From positions 24,984 through 88,983 of the forward strand of contig DEKU01000060.1 in the NCBI GenBank assembly GCA_002354035.1: a stretch of 64,000 nucleotides of DNA, in the 5' to 3' direction. Made by a program: the position numbers and the translations under genes. The notes beneath the pieces were generated by a model. That model did not search any database. It saw nothing but the letters and a program-made list of their open reading frames with translations, and had not been told where the DNA came from. Numbering within the stretch: the first letter of the stretch is position 1; every line of letters begins with the position of its first letter. Positions 8,847-16,682 of the stretch are shown piece after piece. The stretch is from Bacteroidales bacterium UBA2714. GTDB taxonomy: Bacteria; Bacteroidota; Bacteroidia; Bacteroidales; P3.

Positions 8847-8868
8847 CACTTTCAAAGCCTCATTGTTA

Positions 8869-9354
8869 ATGGACGAAGAAAAATACCATGCCAATTTGAA
8901 GTCACTGCGGATGCTGCTTGTGATGAGTTTTGTGGTGTCGGGCATTTATTTCATTTCGGAACTGATCAGTGGTTTGACATTGCCCACCGTAAGCGAATTT
9001 TACCATTCTCATCCCGACGCTGTGCCCGACCAGTGGGGCATTCTTCTGGAGCGTTCACTCAGCATCCCCCAATGGTATTACCTGCTTTCGGCCGTGCTCG
9101 ACGCAGCCTCTATCGCAGGCCTCTGCATGATGTGGAAACTCCGTAAAAACGGTTTCCACTTCTACACCCTCTCCAAACTGCTGCTTATGCTTATGCCCGT
9201 CCTGTTTCTCGACCGCTCCTATATCGGGCTGGGGAACATTATGATAGGCATTCTTTTTATTGCTCTTTATTTCTATTTACTTCGTTCAATAGGCTTGTTC
9301 GGAAACAAAGAAGTGGAGAACAATAATCAAACTGGTGGGGGAAATAACACCTGA
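8869..9354 (+). CDS. Small multi-pass membrane protein of unknown function
   Basis: From the ATG at 8869 the protein (161 residues, MDEEKYHANLKSLRMLL...) has about four hydrophobic segments: FVVSGIYFISEL, a middle pair around WYYLLSAVLDAASIAGLCMM, LLLMLMPVLFL and IMIGILFIALYFYLL. It ends with an Asn/Gly-rich tail. The longer frame upstream overlaps pyrF and is not used. I do not recognise the family. The short spacing to pyrF suggests read-through transcription. Confidence 0.72.
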   Translation: MDEEKYHANLKSLRMLLVMSFVVSGIYFISELISGLTLPTVSEFYHSHPDAVPDQWGILLERSLSIPQWYYLLSAVLDAASIAGLCMMWKLRKNGFHFYTLSKLLLMLMPVLFLDRSYIGLGNIMIGILFIALYFYLLRSIGLFGNKEVENNNQTGGGNNT

Positions 9355-9388
9355 CCCCTATTCTTAAAGGTCGACAAATAGTTGGAAT

Positions 9389-9784
9389 ATGATTAGAACT
9401 CAACATCGTCACAGCAATTGCCACGCCATCACTGTTATAGTGAAATGGGCGAAGGTGCTGGTGTGTCTGGTGCCGATGTTGCAGAGCGTCGATTCGTCGG
9501 CCGCCGTGGATTATGATTCCTGGGAGAATCATGACGTGGTATATCAAAATACCAATGAGATTCCCCAGTGGAAAGATATAGGGCTGGAAGACTTGCTGGT
9601 TGTGGACAATCAGCCGACGGTGCCCACGTGCAGGGTCACCCGTCCAGTCCAAAGTCTCAGTAATGGTGAAGTACGGGCTCTTATGGCCTTGGCCTCCACC
9701 AACGCCTTGTTCAACGAGTTGGTGCAGGAGCTTGTTGTGGCGCATGGGCGTAACGTCTATTTCCTGCAGAGTCTCCGACTCTGA
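9389..9784 (+). CDS. Hypothetical exported or membrane-anchored protein
   Basis: This 131-residue reading frame has a hydrophobic stretch near the N-terminus (ITVIVKWAKVLVCLVPMLQ) that could be a signal or anchor. An acidic soluble part follows (DYDSWENHDVV...). Codon use on this strand resembles the following genes. No family is recognised and the N-terminus has many histidines, so the true start is uncertain. It is followed by a strong hairpin at 9824-9852. Confidence 0.45.
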   Translation: MIRTQHRHSNCHAITVIVKWAKVLVCLVPMLQSVDSSAAVDYDSWENHDVVYQNTNEIPQWKDIGLEDLLVVDNQPTVPTCRVTRPVQSLSNGEVRALMALASTNALFNELVQELVVAHGRNVYFLQSLRL

Positions 9785-9823
9785 CTGCTGTTTTGTTGCT
9801 TTGCACTAAGAGAGGCTCCACAA

Positions 9824-9852
9824 CCCTCTTCCTCCGCTTAGGAGGGGGAGGG
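9824..9852 (+). terminator. GC-rich hairpin, possible terminator
   Basis: CCCTCTTCCTCC and GGAGGGGGAGGG pair over 12 positions with two G-U pairs and a 5-base loop. It lies 40 bases after the preceding stop. There is no uridine tract directly after it, so it is a weak intrinsic terminator or an mRNA-end stabiliser. Confidence 0.4.
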
Positions 9853-9907
9853 CCGTGGGACTGCCTGAGTTTTATTTATTGACATTAATACAAAAAAGCA
9901 GTATGAT

Positions 9908-10399
9908 ATGGACTATATCAAGCATGCAATTTATAAAAGGCCTGAGATTGGCCGCTGTATCAAACCGCTATGGAGCGGATGGATACTGGTTTTGATTGGG
10001 GCGGTGGGCTTTTTGCTGTTCTTCACCACTAATGTGAAGCCCGCCGTGTCAAGCCTCTTTATGTATATTGGATTTATGGGGGCATGCACGCTCCTGTTTA
10101 TCCTTTGTTTCTACCTCTTCGGCGATAGCCGTTTCCCTTATCACAAAACGCTCCATCGTCGGCTGGAGCCGACGATCTGTTACTACGGCGAATCGTCGTT
10201 GCAGAATCTGGAGGAGGCTTTGGAAAAGGGCGACGAGGATGCCCTGAAGAAGGTCAGAAAGGTCTCAGAACCTCAATTGGTCTTGATACGTTACAGCGAC
10301 GATTTGGAGACGGTCTTTTATTCTCAGATTTTAAGGCAACAGGGCAACAGCCTTGTGCCGCTCACGGACATTTATTACAACAATTTGAACAATCAATAA
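9908..10399 (+). CDS. Two-helix membrane protein with cytosolic domain, unknown function
   Basis: The protein has 163 residues with two transmembrane segments (WSGWILVLIGAVGFLLFF and LFMYIGFMGACTLLFILCF). A charged cytosolic domain of about 80 residues follows, containing LEEALEKGDEDALKKV and ending in a strand-rich segment. The next gene, 5 bases downstream, has the same plan of two helices plus a small domain, so they may be distant paralogues acting together. I recognise no known family. Confidence 0.68.
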   Translation: MDYIKHAIYKRPEIGRCIKPLWSGWILVLIGAVGFLLFFTTNVKPAVSSLFMYIGFMGACTLLFILCFYLFGDSRFPYHKTLHRRLEPTICYYGESSLQNLEEALEKGDEDALKKVRKVSEPQLVLIRYSDDLETVFYSQILRQQGNSLVPLTDIYYNNLNNQ

Positions 10400-10404
10400 T
10401 AACA

Positions 10405-10935
10405 ATGGAAAAGATTAAAAACATTGATGAATATATTTCGGAACAGATGGGCAACGAGGTTGCCAAAAAAGGTAAGAATCCCATTCTGTGGCTTCTGCTG
10501 ACAGTGGTAGGGGTTGCGGTGATTGTTGTGAGTTTTTCGGACTCGTTGTCCGACAGCGTGCAGACGCTGCTCCTTACCATAGGTTCTATTATGGCTGCCG
10601 TTGGTGCAGTGGTGACGGTGCTTTGTATTACTAAGACGATGTGGGTTTATTCGTATTTGCCTACAGGCAGTCGGATTGCTACAAAGACGGTGTACCTTGC
10701 GCTTGATGATTATAAGCGGTTCAAAGAAATGGTGTCAGACAGTAGCTACGGCGATTTGGGCGAACTGCACCCTCAGGTGAGTACCAATATGGGGGTGGAG
10801 TTGGCATGCAGTACGGACGGACGGCTTGTCTTGCTTCAGGCGGGCCGTTATGATGTTGGCCATTTCGAGCCTGAAACGGAAGTAGTGCGGCTGGAGGGAG
10901 ATGGAGCCTCCAGCGTTCAAGCATGGTTTAAGTAG
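10405..10935 (+). CDS. Two-helix membrane protein with C-terminal domain, unknown function
   Basis: The protein has 176 residues. The N-terminal polar segment (MEKIKNIDEYISEQMG) precedes two helices (PILWLLLTVVGVAVIVVSF and LLLTIGSIMAAVGAVVTVL). A soluble domain of about 90 residues follows (LALDDYKRFKEMV to the end). It starts 5 bases after the preceding gene and is almost certainly in its transcript. The shared architecture suggests a pair. Function unknown. Confidence 0.7.
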   Translation: MEKIKNIDEYISEQMGNEVAKKGKNPILWLLLTVVGVAVIVVSFSDSLSDSVQTLLLTIGSIMAAVGAVVTVLCITKTMWVYSYLPTGSRIATKTVYLALDDYKRFKEMVSDSSYGDLGELHPQVSTNMGVELACSTDGRLVLLQAGRYDVGHFEPETEVVRLEGDGASSVQAWFK

Positions 10936-10994
10936 TTGTTCATGCAGAGGGTGCCGGTTTCCATCGCCGGTGCCCTCTATTATGTTTTTTGGTT

Positions 10995-12536
10995 ATGCAA
11001 ATTGAGACTGTCCTTCTTGTTTTCTCGTCCCTTTTCTTTGTCTGCATTTTGGCCGGCAAGGCGGGCAACCGTTTTGGTGTGCCGGCGCTGTTGTTGTTTT
11101 TGTCGGTCGGCATGTTTTTCGGAAGTGATGGTTTGGGTATCTATTTTGATAATATCAAGGTTGCACAAAGATTGGGGACTGTGGCGTTGAGTATCATTCT
11201 GTTTGCTGGAGGTCTTGACACCAAGATCAGCGACATCAAGCCGGTGCTTGCCCCGGGTGTTACGCTTGCCACCTTGGGAGTGTTAGTCACGGCTCTTGCC
11301 ACTGGTGTGGCGCTCTATTGGGTTATGGGCGATGTGTTTGGGGGTGATATTATGCTGTGTCTTTTGTTGGCGGCCACGATGAGCAGTACGGATTCGGCTT
11401 CGGTCTTTTCCATTCTGAGGGGGAAGGGGTTGAATTTGAAGCATAATCTGCGCCCGACGCTTGAGATGGAGAGCGGTGCGAATGACCCGATGGCATACGT
11501 CTTGACGCTTACGTTCATTTCGTTGAGTCTTCAGGGGGGCAGCCCGGACTGGGGAGGAGTGCTTGGGATGCTGGTCACGCAGCTGGTAATTGGCGCGGTG
11601 GCGGGATGGTTGTTTGGCAAGGCTTTGGTTTGGTGTGTGAACCGGATTAATATGGATAATGTGGCGCTCTATCCTATCCTGGTGTTGGCCGGGAGTTTTT
11701 TTGTTTTTGCAGCCACTTATTACCTGCATGGTAACAGCTATCTGGCGGTGTATATTGCAGGGTTGATTGTTGGCAATTCGAAGTTTGTCCACAAGCGCTC
11801 CACGCGCAATTTCTTTAATGCGGCCACTTGGTTGTCGCAGCTGTCGATGTTCCTTACTTTGGGTCTGCTGGTGAACCCTTCGGAGTTGAAATCGGTGTTC
11901 ATTCCGGGTATGATTATCAGCTTGATGATGATTTTCGTCACGAGGCCTCTCTCGGTGTTCGTCTCGTTGGCTCCATTTAGGAAATATACGCTCAAAGACC
12001 GTTTGTTTGTCTCTTGGGTGGGGTTGAGGGGTGCGGTCCCGATTATTTTCGCCATTCTGTGCCGGGCTTCGGGGGTTCCGCACAGCGAGGATATGTTCAA
12101 CATAGTGTTCCTGTGCACTTTGGTGAGTCTTGTGGTGCAGGGCACATCGCTGCCGCTTGTGGCAAAGTGGTTGGGGGTGTCGGAGCCGCCTGCTCCGGTT
12201 TCGTCAGCCTCACCACAGCAGTTTGACATCGATTTTCCGGAGGAGATAAAGTCTACGACAAGTGAGATTGAAATCACGTCATCCATGCTTTCGTCGGGAG
12301 GCAGATTGATGGATTTGCGCATGCCTGAAAAGACACTTGTGATTATGGTGAAGAGGGGGGAGAATTATTTTGTGCCTACGGGCAAAACATCGTTGCGGGA
12401 GGGGGATCACTTGATGGTGCTGACGGACAATAAGGAGGGACTTGACGCCACATTGCGCGCCTTGGGGGCCAGTGGGCAGACGGCTCCGGAGCCTGCCCGA
12501 CGGAAGTGGTGGAGCATTTTCTTTGAAGATGAATAA
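10995..12536 (+). CDS. CPA1-family K+ or Na+/H+ antiporter with TrkA-C domain
   Basis: The ATG at 10995 (MQIETVLLVFSS...) gives 513 residues. About 12 membrane helices carry the CPA motifs: SSTDSASVFSIL, MESGANDPMAYVLTL (the NDP ion-site segment) and SWVGLRGAVPIIFA. A TrkA-C regulatory domain (MPEKTLVIMVKRG... to GDHLMVLTD) closes the protein, as in NhaP2/CvrA potassium-proton antiporters. A TrkA-N nucleotide-binding domain is absent. The protein exchanges cytoplasmic K+ or Na+ for protons. A terminator follows. Confidence 0.9.
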   Translation: MQIETVLLVFSSLFFVCILAGKAGNRFGVPALLLFLSVGMFFGSDGLGIYFDNIKVAQRLGTVALSIILFAGGLDTKISDIKPVLAPGVTLATLGVLVTALATGVALYWVMGDVFGGDIMLCLLLAATMSSTDSASVFSILRGKGLNLKHNLRPTLEMESGANDPMAYVLTLTFISLSLQGGSPDWGGVLGMLVTQLVIGAVAGWLFGKALVWCVNRINMDNVALYPILVLAGSFFVFAATYYLHGNSYLAVYIAGLIVGNSKFVHKRSTRNFFNAATWLSQLSMFLTLGLLVNPSELKSVFIPGMIISLMMIFVTRPLSVFVSLAPFRKYTLKDRLFVSWVGLRGAVPIIFAILCRASGVPHSEDMFNIVFLCTLVSLVVQGTSLPLVAKWLGVSEPPAPVSSASPQQFDIDFPEEIKSTTSEIEITSSMLSSGGRLMDLRMPEKTLVIMVKRGENYFVPTGKTSLREGDHLMVLTDNKEGLDATLRALGASGQTAPEPARRKWWSIFFEDE

Positions 12537-12563
12537 GCGTGCGGGTTTTGCTGAATGAAGAAA

Positions 12564-12591
12564 AGCCCCGGCGTCGAAAGATGCCGGGGCT
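12564..12591. terminator. Bidirectional terminator between antiporter and aspA
   Basis: AGCCCCGGC (12564-12572) and GCCGGGGCT (12583-12591) form a perfect 9-bp stem with a 10-base loop. It lies in the 83-base gap between two convergent genes. A-rich sequence precedes it, giving a partial U tract on the minus strand. It probably serves both transcripts. Confidence 0.75.
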
Positions 12592-12619
12592 GGGGTATTT
12601 ATAGAACGATGAAAGATGC

Positions 12620-14035
12620 TCAGAGCTTGATTTCGATGGGCTGCAGCATGTTTTCGGGTTTGAGAATCTCGTCGAGCTGTTCTTTGGTGAGCAGTTTGTG
12701 CTCCAGCACGAGGTCGTAGACTCCGCGCCCTGTCTCGCTGGCTTCTTTGGCTATCTTGGTGCTCTGCTTGTAGCCGATGATGGGGTTGAGCATGGTGACG
12801 ATGCCGATGCTGTTCTGTACCAGCTGGCGGCAGCGCTCTTCGTTGGCTACGATGCCGTCGATGCAGAGAGTGCGCAGGGTGTCAAGACCATTCTCGAGCA
12901 GGTGGACGCTCTCAAAGAGGGTATAGGCGATGACGGGTTCCATGACGTTGAGCTCGAGCTGGCCGTTGTCGCTGGCGAAGGTGATGCACATGTCGTTGCC
13001 GATTACTTTGTAGCAGACTTGGTTCATCACTTCGGGGATGACAGGGTTGACTTTGCCAGGCATAATGGACGAACCGGGCTGACGCTCGGGCAGGTGAATC
13101 TCGTTCAGACCGCAGCGGGGACCGGAGGAGAGCAGACGCAGGTCGTTGCACATCTTGTTTATCTTCAGGGCAAGGCGTTTCATAGCGGAGCTGTACTGAA
13201 TCATGCAGCTGGTGGCGCTGGTGGCTTCGATGAGGTTATCGGCCAAGTTGATGTTCCAGCCGGTGACTTTGCGGAGGGCTTTGATGCAAGCTTCGCTGTA
13301 GCCGGGTTTGGAGCAGATACCCGTTCCGATGGCGGTGGCGCCCATGTTGACGGTGAGGAATTCGTCGGCGGCGTTGCGCAGGTTAGCCACTTCGCCACGC
13401 AGAGATGCGGCGAAGCCGCTGAAGGTCTGTCCGAGGGTCATGGGGACGGCGTCCTGCAGCTGGGTGCGGCCCATCTTGATGACGTGGGCAAACTCCTTGG
13501 TCTTCTTGTCAAGGGAGTCGATCATTTGCTCGAGGTGGGGCATGAAGGCGAGGTGTTCGAGGCACATGGCCATGTGGATGGCGCAGGGATAGGCGTCGTT
13601 GGTACTCTGTGAAGCATTGACAATATCATTGGGGGAGCAGTATTGATATTCGCCGCGTTTGTAGCCCATCTTTTCCAAAGCCAGGTTGGCAATAACCTCG
13701 TTGGCGGCCATGTTGGTGCTGGTGCCGGCTCCGCCCTGTATCATGTCGATGGGGAACTGGTCGTGGAAGCGGCCTGAAAGGAGCTGGTCGCAAGCCCAGC
13801 AGATGGCTTCGCCCTGCTCGGCACTGATCATGCCGACTTCGACGTTGGCCATGGCAGCGGCCTTCTTGGTGATGGCCATGCCTTTGATGAAGTTGGGGTA
13901 GCTGGAGAGCAGGTGTCCGCTAATGTGGAAGTTGTCCATTGCGCGGCTTGTTTGCACGCCGTAGTACACCTCTTCGGGAACTTCTTTGGAACCGAGGAGG
14001 TCACTTTCTGTACGGAAATTTTTCTTGTTTGTCAT
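12620..14035 (-). CDS. aspA: Aspartate ammonia-lyase
   Basis: The 471-residue protein matches aspartase over its full length. GGAGTSTNMAANEV, the substrate-binding SQSTNDAYP segment and the flexible GSSIMPGKVNP signature loop are all visible. Aspartase interconverts L-aspartate with fumarate plus ammonia. In an anaerobe the fumarate can be respired or feed succinate formation. It is convergent with the antiporter and lies 24 bases upstream of nothing else on its strand. The neighbouring hydrogenase operon, also minus-strand, ends just upstream. Confidence 0.96.
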   Translation of the reverse strand: MTNKKNFRTESDLLGSKEVPEEVYYGVQTSRAMDNFHISGHLLSSYPNFIKGMAITKKAAAMANVEVGMISAEQGEAICWACDQLLSGRFHDQFPIDMIQGGAGTSTNMAANEVIANLALEKMGYKRGEYQYCSPNDIVNASQSTNDAYPCAIHMAMCLEHLAFMPHLEQMIDSLDKKTKEFAHVIKMGRTQLQDAVPMTLGQTFSGFAASLRGEVANLRNAADEFLTVNMGATAIGTGICSKPGYSEACIKALRKVTGWNINLADNLIEATSATSCMIQYSSAMKRLALKINKMCNDLRLLSSGPRCGLNEIHLPERQPGSSIMPGKVNPVIPEVMNQVCYKVIGNDMCITFASDNGQLELNVMEPVIAYTLFESVHLLENGLDTLRTLCIDGIVANEERCRQLVQNSIGIVTMLNPIIGYKQSTKIAKEASETGRGVYDLVLEHKLLTKEQLDEILKPENMLQPIEIKL

Positions 14036-14058
14036 TGTTTATTGTTAATATTTAATTG

Positions 14059-15513
14059 TTATTCTTTGTCTTCGCCCATCGTCATCTTGTACAGCCTCAC
14101 AGACCCTTCGATATTCTTCTCTTTGGCCTCGTTGCCGTATTGGTCCACATCGACCACGTTGCGCGGCGAGTGGGTGATGCACAGCGGACCGCCAATGCAG
14201 CCGCCGTCACATGCCATGCCTTCGAAAAAGTTGGCTGTGGCCTTCTTGGCGCGCAGAAGGCTGAGTTGCATGCGGCACTGGTCAATGCCGTTCATGGCCA
14301 CAGGCTTCACTCCCTCAATTCCGAGGTGTTCCGCCACGTATGCCACCCCTTGTGCCAGTCCGCCGCTTTTGGCAAAGATTCGGCCATAGTAGGAGGCGTT
14401 GTCCAGAATGGTGTCTTCGCACTGGGTGGTGTCAATACCGCGGGCATCCACAAATGCCTGCAACTCTTCAAAGCTCATTACGCTGTCAATCATTCCGCCC
14501 GTTTTGGCCAGGGTGTATTCTCCTTTCTTAGCCGCGCAAGGCCCGATGAAGACGACGCGGGCTGTGGGGTCGGAGTGTTTGATGAGTTTGGCTGTTGTAA
14601 CCATTGGAGAGACTGACGACGAAATGGCATCCTTGAATTCGGGGAAGTTCTTTTCGACAAAACTCACAAAGGCAGGGCAGCAGGATGTGGTCATGATGGC
14701 TCCCGGGCCTTTTTCTTTGAATTCGCGGGCTTCGTTATAGAGGGTGATATCGGCTCCAAGGGCAGCCTCCACCACTTGATGGAATCCCAGTTTCTTGATG
14801 GCGGTGACGACCTGTGTGATGCGGCCGAAACGGCACTGGCTCACGATGGCAGGTGCGATAACTGCATAGACGCGGTAGCGGGTGTTGTTTTCCGACTCCT
14901 GAAGCATCTTGACGATGTCAAGAACAAGGCTGCGGTCGGTGATGGCCCCGAACGGGCATTTGTATACACAGGCTCCGCACGATATGCATTTGTTGTTGTC
15001 AATCACTGCCTTGTCCTCGTCGTTGATGCTGATGGCTTTCACTTTACAGCTTTGCATGCAGGGACGGTGCTGTGCGATGATGGCGCTGTAGGGGCAAGCT
15101 TGTGAGCATTTGCCGCATTCGATGCATTTCGACTTGTCAATCACGCAGCGGTGGTTGACGATGGTGATGGCTCCGCGGGGGCATACGTCTTGGCAGGCGT
15201 GCATCAGGCAGCCGCGGCACGCCGGGGTCACCAACATTCCTGCCGAAGGGCATTCGTCGCATGCGGTCTCCATCACCTGCACCGGGTTCGGGTTCTCCTT
15301 GTCGCCGCCCATAGCCATGTGGATGCGCTCTTGCACAATAGCCCGCTCTTTGTAAATGCAGCAGTTCAGTTCCGATTTTGGACCCGGACTGATTATTTTG
15401 GGGATTTCCAGATATGCTTTGTCCAGCCCCCCTTCGTAGGCACGTCGTATTACTTCTTTGAGGACTTTGTATTTAATCCACTGTACATTGGTGTCGAATA
15501 GTTTCTGTTCCAT
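14059..15513 (-). CDS. [FeFe]-hydrogenase catalytic-type protein, group B-like
   Basis: The 484-residue protein has ferredoxin-type clusters between about residues 95 and 190 and an H-cluster domain. L1 is TSCCP at about 276-280, L2 is PCAAKK at about 325 and L3 is MACDGGCIGG at about 433. The proton-relay cysteine and all four H-cluster cysteines are kept. The usual tryptophan after L1 is Phe, and L2 starts GP rather than MP, which fits group B (TIGR04105-like) enzymes. It is expected to make or oxidise H2 with ferredoxin. It starts 2 bases after the phosphatase stop. Activity is inferred. Confidence 0.85.
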   Translation of the reverse strand: MEQKLFDTNVQWIKYKVLKEVIRRAYEGGLDKAYLEIPKIISPGPKSELNCCIYKERAIVQERIHMAMGGDKENPNPVQVMETACDECPSAGMLVTPACRGCLMHACQDVCPRGAITIVNHRCVIDKSKCIECGKCSQACPYSAIIAQHRPCMQSCKVKAISINDEDKAVIDNNKCISCGACVYKCPFGAITDRSLVLDIVKMLQESENNTRYRVYAVIAPAIVSQCRFGRITQVVTAIKKLGFHQVVEAALGADITLYNEAREFKEKGPGAIMTTSCCPAFVSFVEKNFPEFKDAISSSVSPMVTTAKLIKHSDPTARVVFIGPCAAKKGEYTLAKTGGMIDSVMSFEELQAFVDARGIDTTQCEDTILDNASYYGRIFAKSGGLAQGVAYVAEHLGIEGVKPVAMNGIDQCRMQLSLLRAKKATANFFEGMACDGGCIGGPLCITHSPRNVVDVDQYGNEAKEKNIEGSVRLYKMTMGEDKE

Positions 15514-15515
15514 GA

Positions 15516-16682
15516 TTAGTCGTAATTAACCGTTACTTCTTTTCCCATCCGGCGCAGATTGTCTGCAATATGTTCAACCAGTTTGAGTTTCATTGTAATA
15601 TCAATGTCAAGCCCTTGATGTGCGGCGTTGACGTTCTGGCCCACAAAGAAGACCACGTGGGTGGCTTCTTCGAAAATGATATTAGCCAACAAGGAGCCAC
15701 CGTCTTTCTTGCTGTATGTTTTGGGAGTGAGGTCTTTGGTCGAGACGTATTTTTCAGACAACGTAAGAAGCCTCCTCAGTGTTATCACACCTTCGGTCGT
15801 GAGATCGATGCCGTCTATGAATCCGATAGGTGGCACATCGCGGTCGGGGAAATCAAAACTGGTTTTCAGTTCTTTGCCCATACAGCGCGCCACAATCTGC
15901 GAGCTTGTGCCGCCACACACAATCCTCTTGTCAGCTCCCTCAAGGAACTTCTGCACATAGTAGGCATCTTTCTCCTTGTCTACCGGCGGCCCGACCATGA
16001 TGTGAACCTCCATACGGGGGTGCATGCGGATGGCGGCCACGGTAGTGTCATCGCCCGGACGGTCAAGGTAAAGGTCGTTGCAGGCTGACGCCAACAGGCA
16101 GGCGGCTGCGCGGGCCGACATGTGGGCATTGACATTCTTGTCGAGATGTTCCATAATCTCTTTGCGCTGCCATCCGAAATTCAATATCTGCCCGATACCG
16201 GCATGAATGGTACCGTCGCTCATCACAAACACCATGTCGCCTGCCGAAAGATTGAGCTCCGTGTAGTACACCTGCTTCCCACAGATGAGATGTGGCTCTC
16301 GATTGGGGAAGTTCTGAGTGTGGCCATTGTGATACCAGATGGCTTCGGGGTTGTCGAATTCAAAAAGGTGGCCCTTCCCGTCCTTCCCCACATGGATGAC
16401 GGAAAAAGTGCTATAAGCCAGCTGCCGCTCTTTGCATACAGGCAGTGTCTGGATAATAGTCTCCACACACTCCTCAATGTCGGCATCGTTGGCCACCATC
16501 GTGCAGAGTATCTTGCTTGTGAGAGTGGCCAAGATGTTGGCCTTCACTCCGCTGCCCAGCCCGTCGGCAAGCACCAGCGTGGTATAGTCGCCGTGTACAC
16601 ACATCTCCACATTGTCGCCGCATAATTCCTCGCCCACGTGGTTCAGCGATGTGTATCCGTATTCGATGCAAAGCTCTTTCAT
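15516..16682 (-). CDS. SpoIIE/PP2C-type serine phosphatase of hydrogenase locus
   Basis: This is a 388-residue protein. Residues about 1-225 form a SpoIIE-like PP2C domain with the metal-binding motifs VLADGLGSG (near 38), VFVMSDGTIHAG (near 153) and DRPGDDTTVA (near 208). Residues about 230-388 form a further domain I do not recognise (MVGPPVDKEKDAYYV onward). The ATG overlaps the stop of the sensory hydrogenase gene by ATGA. SpoIIE phosphatases next to HydS-type hydrogenases are known in Firmicutes and are thought to relay the H2 signal by protein dephosphorylation. That role is inferred here. Confidence 0.85.
   Translation of the reverse strand: MKELCIEYGYTSLNHVGEELCGDNVEMCVHGDYTTLVLADGLGSGVKANILATLTSKILCTMVANDADIEECVETIIQTLPVCKERQLAYSTFSVIHVGKDGKGHLFEFDNPEAIWYHNGHTQNFPNREPHLICGKQVYYTELNLSAGDMVFVMSDGTIHAGIGQILNFGWQRKEIMEHLDKNVNAHMSARAAACLLASACNDLYLDRPGDDTTVAAIRMHPRMEVHIMVGPPVDKEKDAYYVQKFLEGADKRIVCGGTSSQIVARCMGKELKTSFDFPDRDVPPIGFIDGIDLTTEGVITLRRLLTLSEKYVSTKDLTPKTYSKKDGGSLLANIIFEEATHVVFFVGQNVNAAHQGLDIDITMKLKLVEHIADNLRRMGKEVTVNYD

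Noticed and set aside
12698..13612. Plus-strand 304-codon ORF opposite aspA
   Set aside because: Antisense shadow of a highly conserved aspartase, with biased composition and no recognisable motif.
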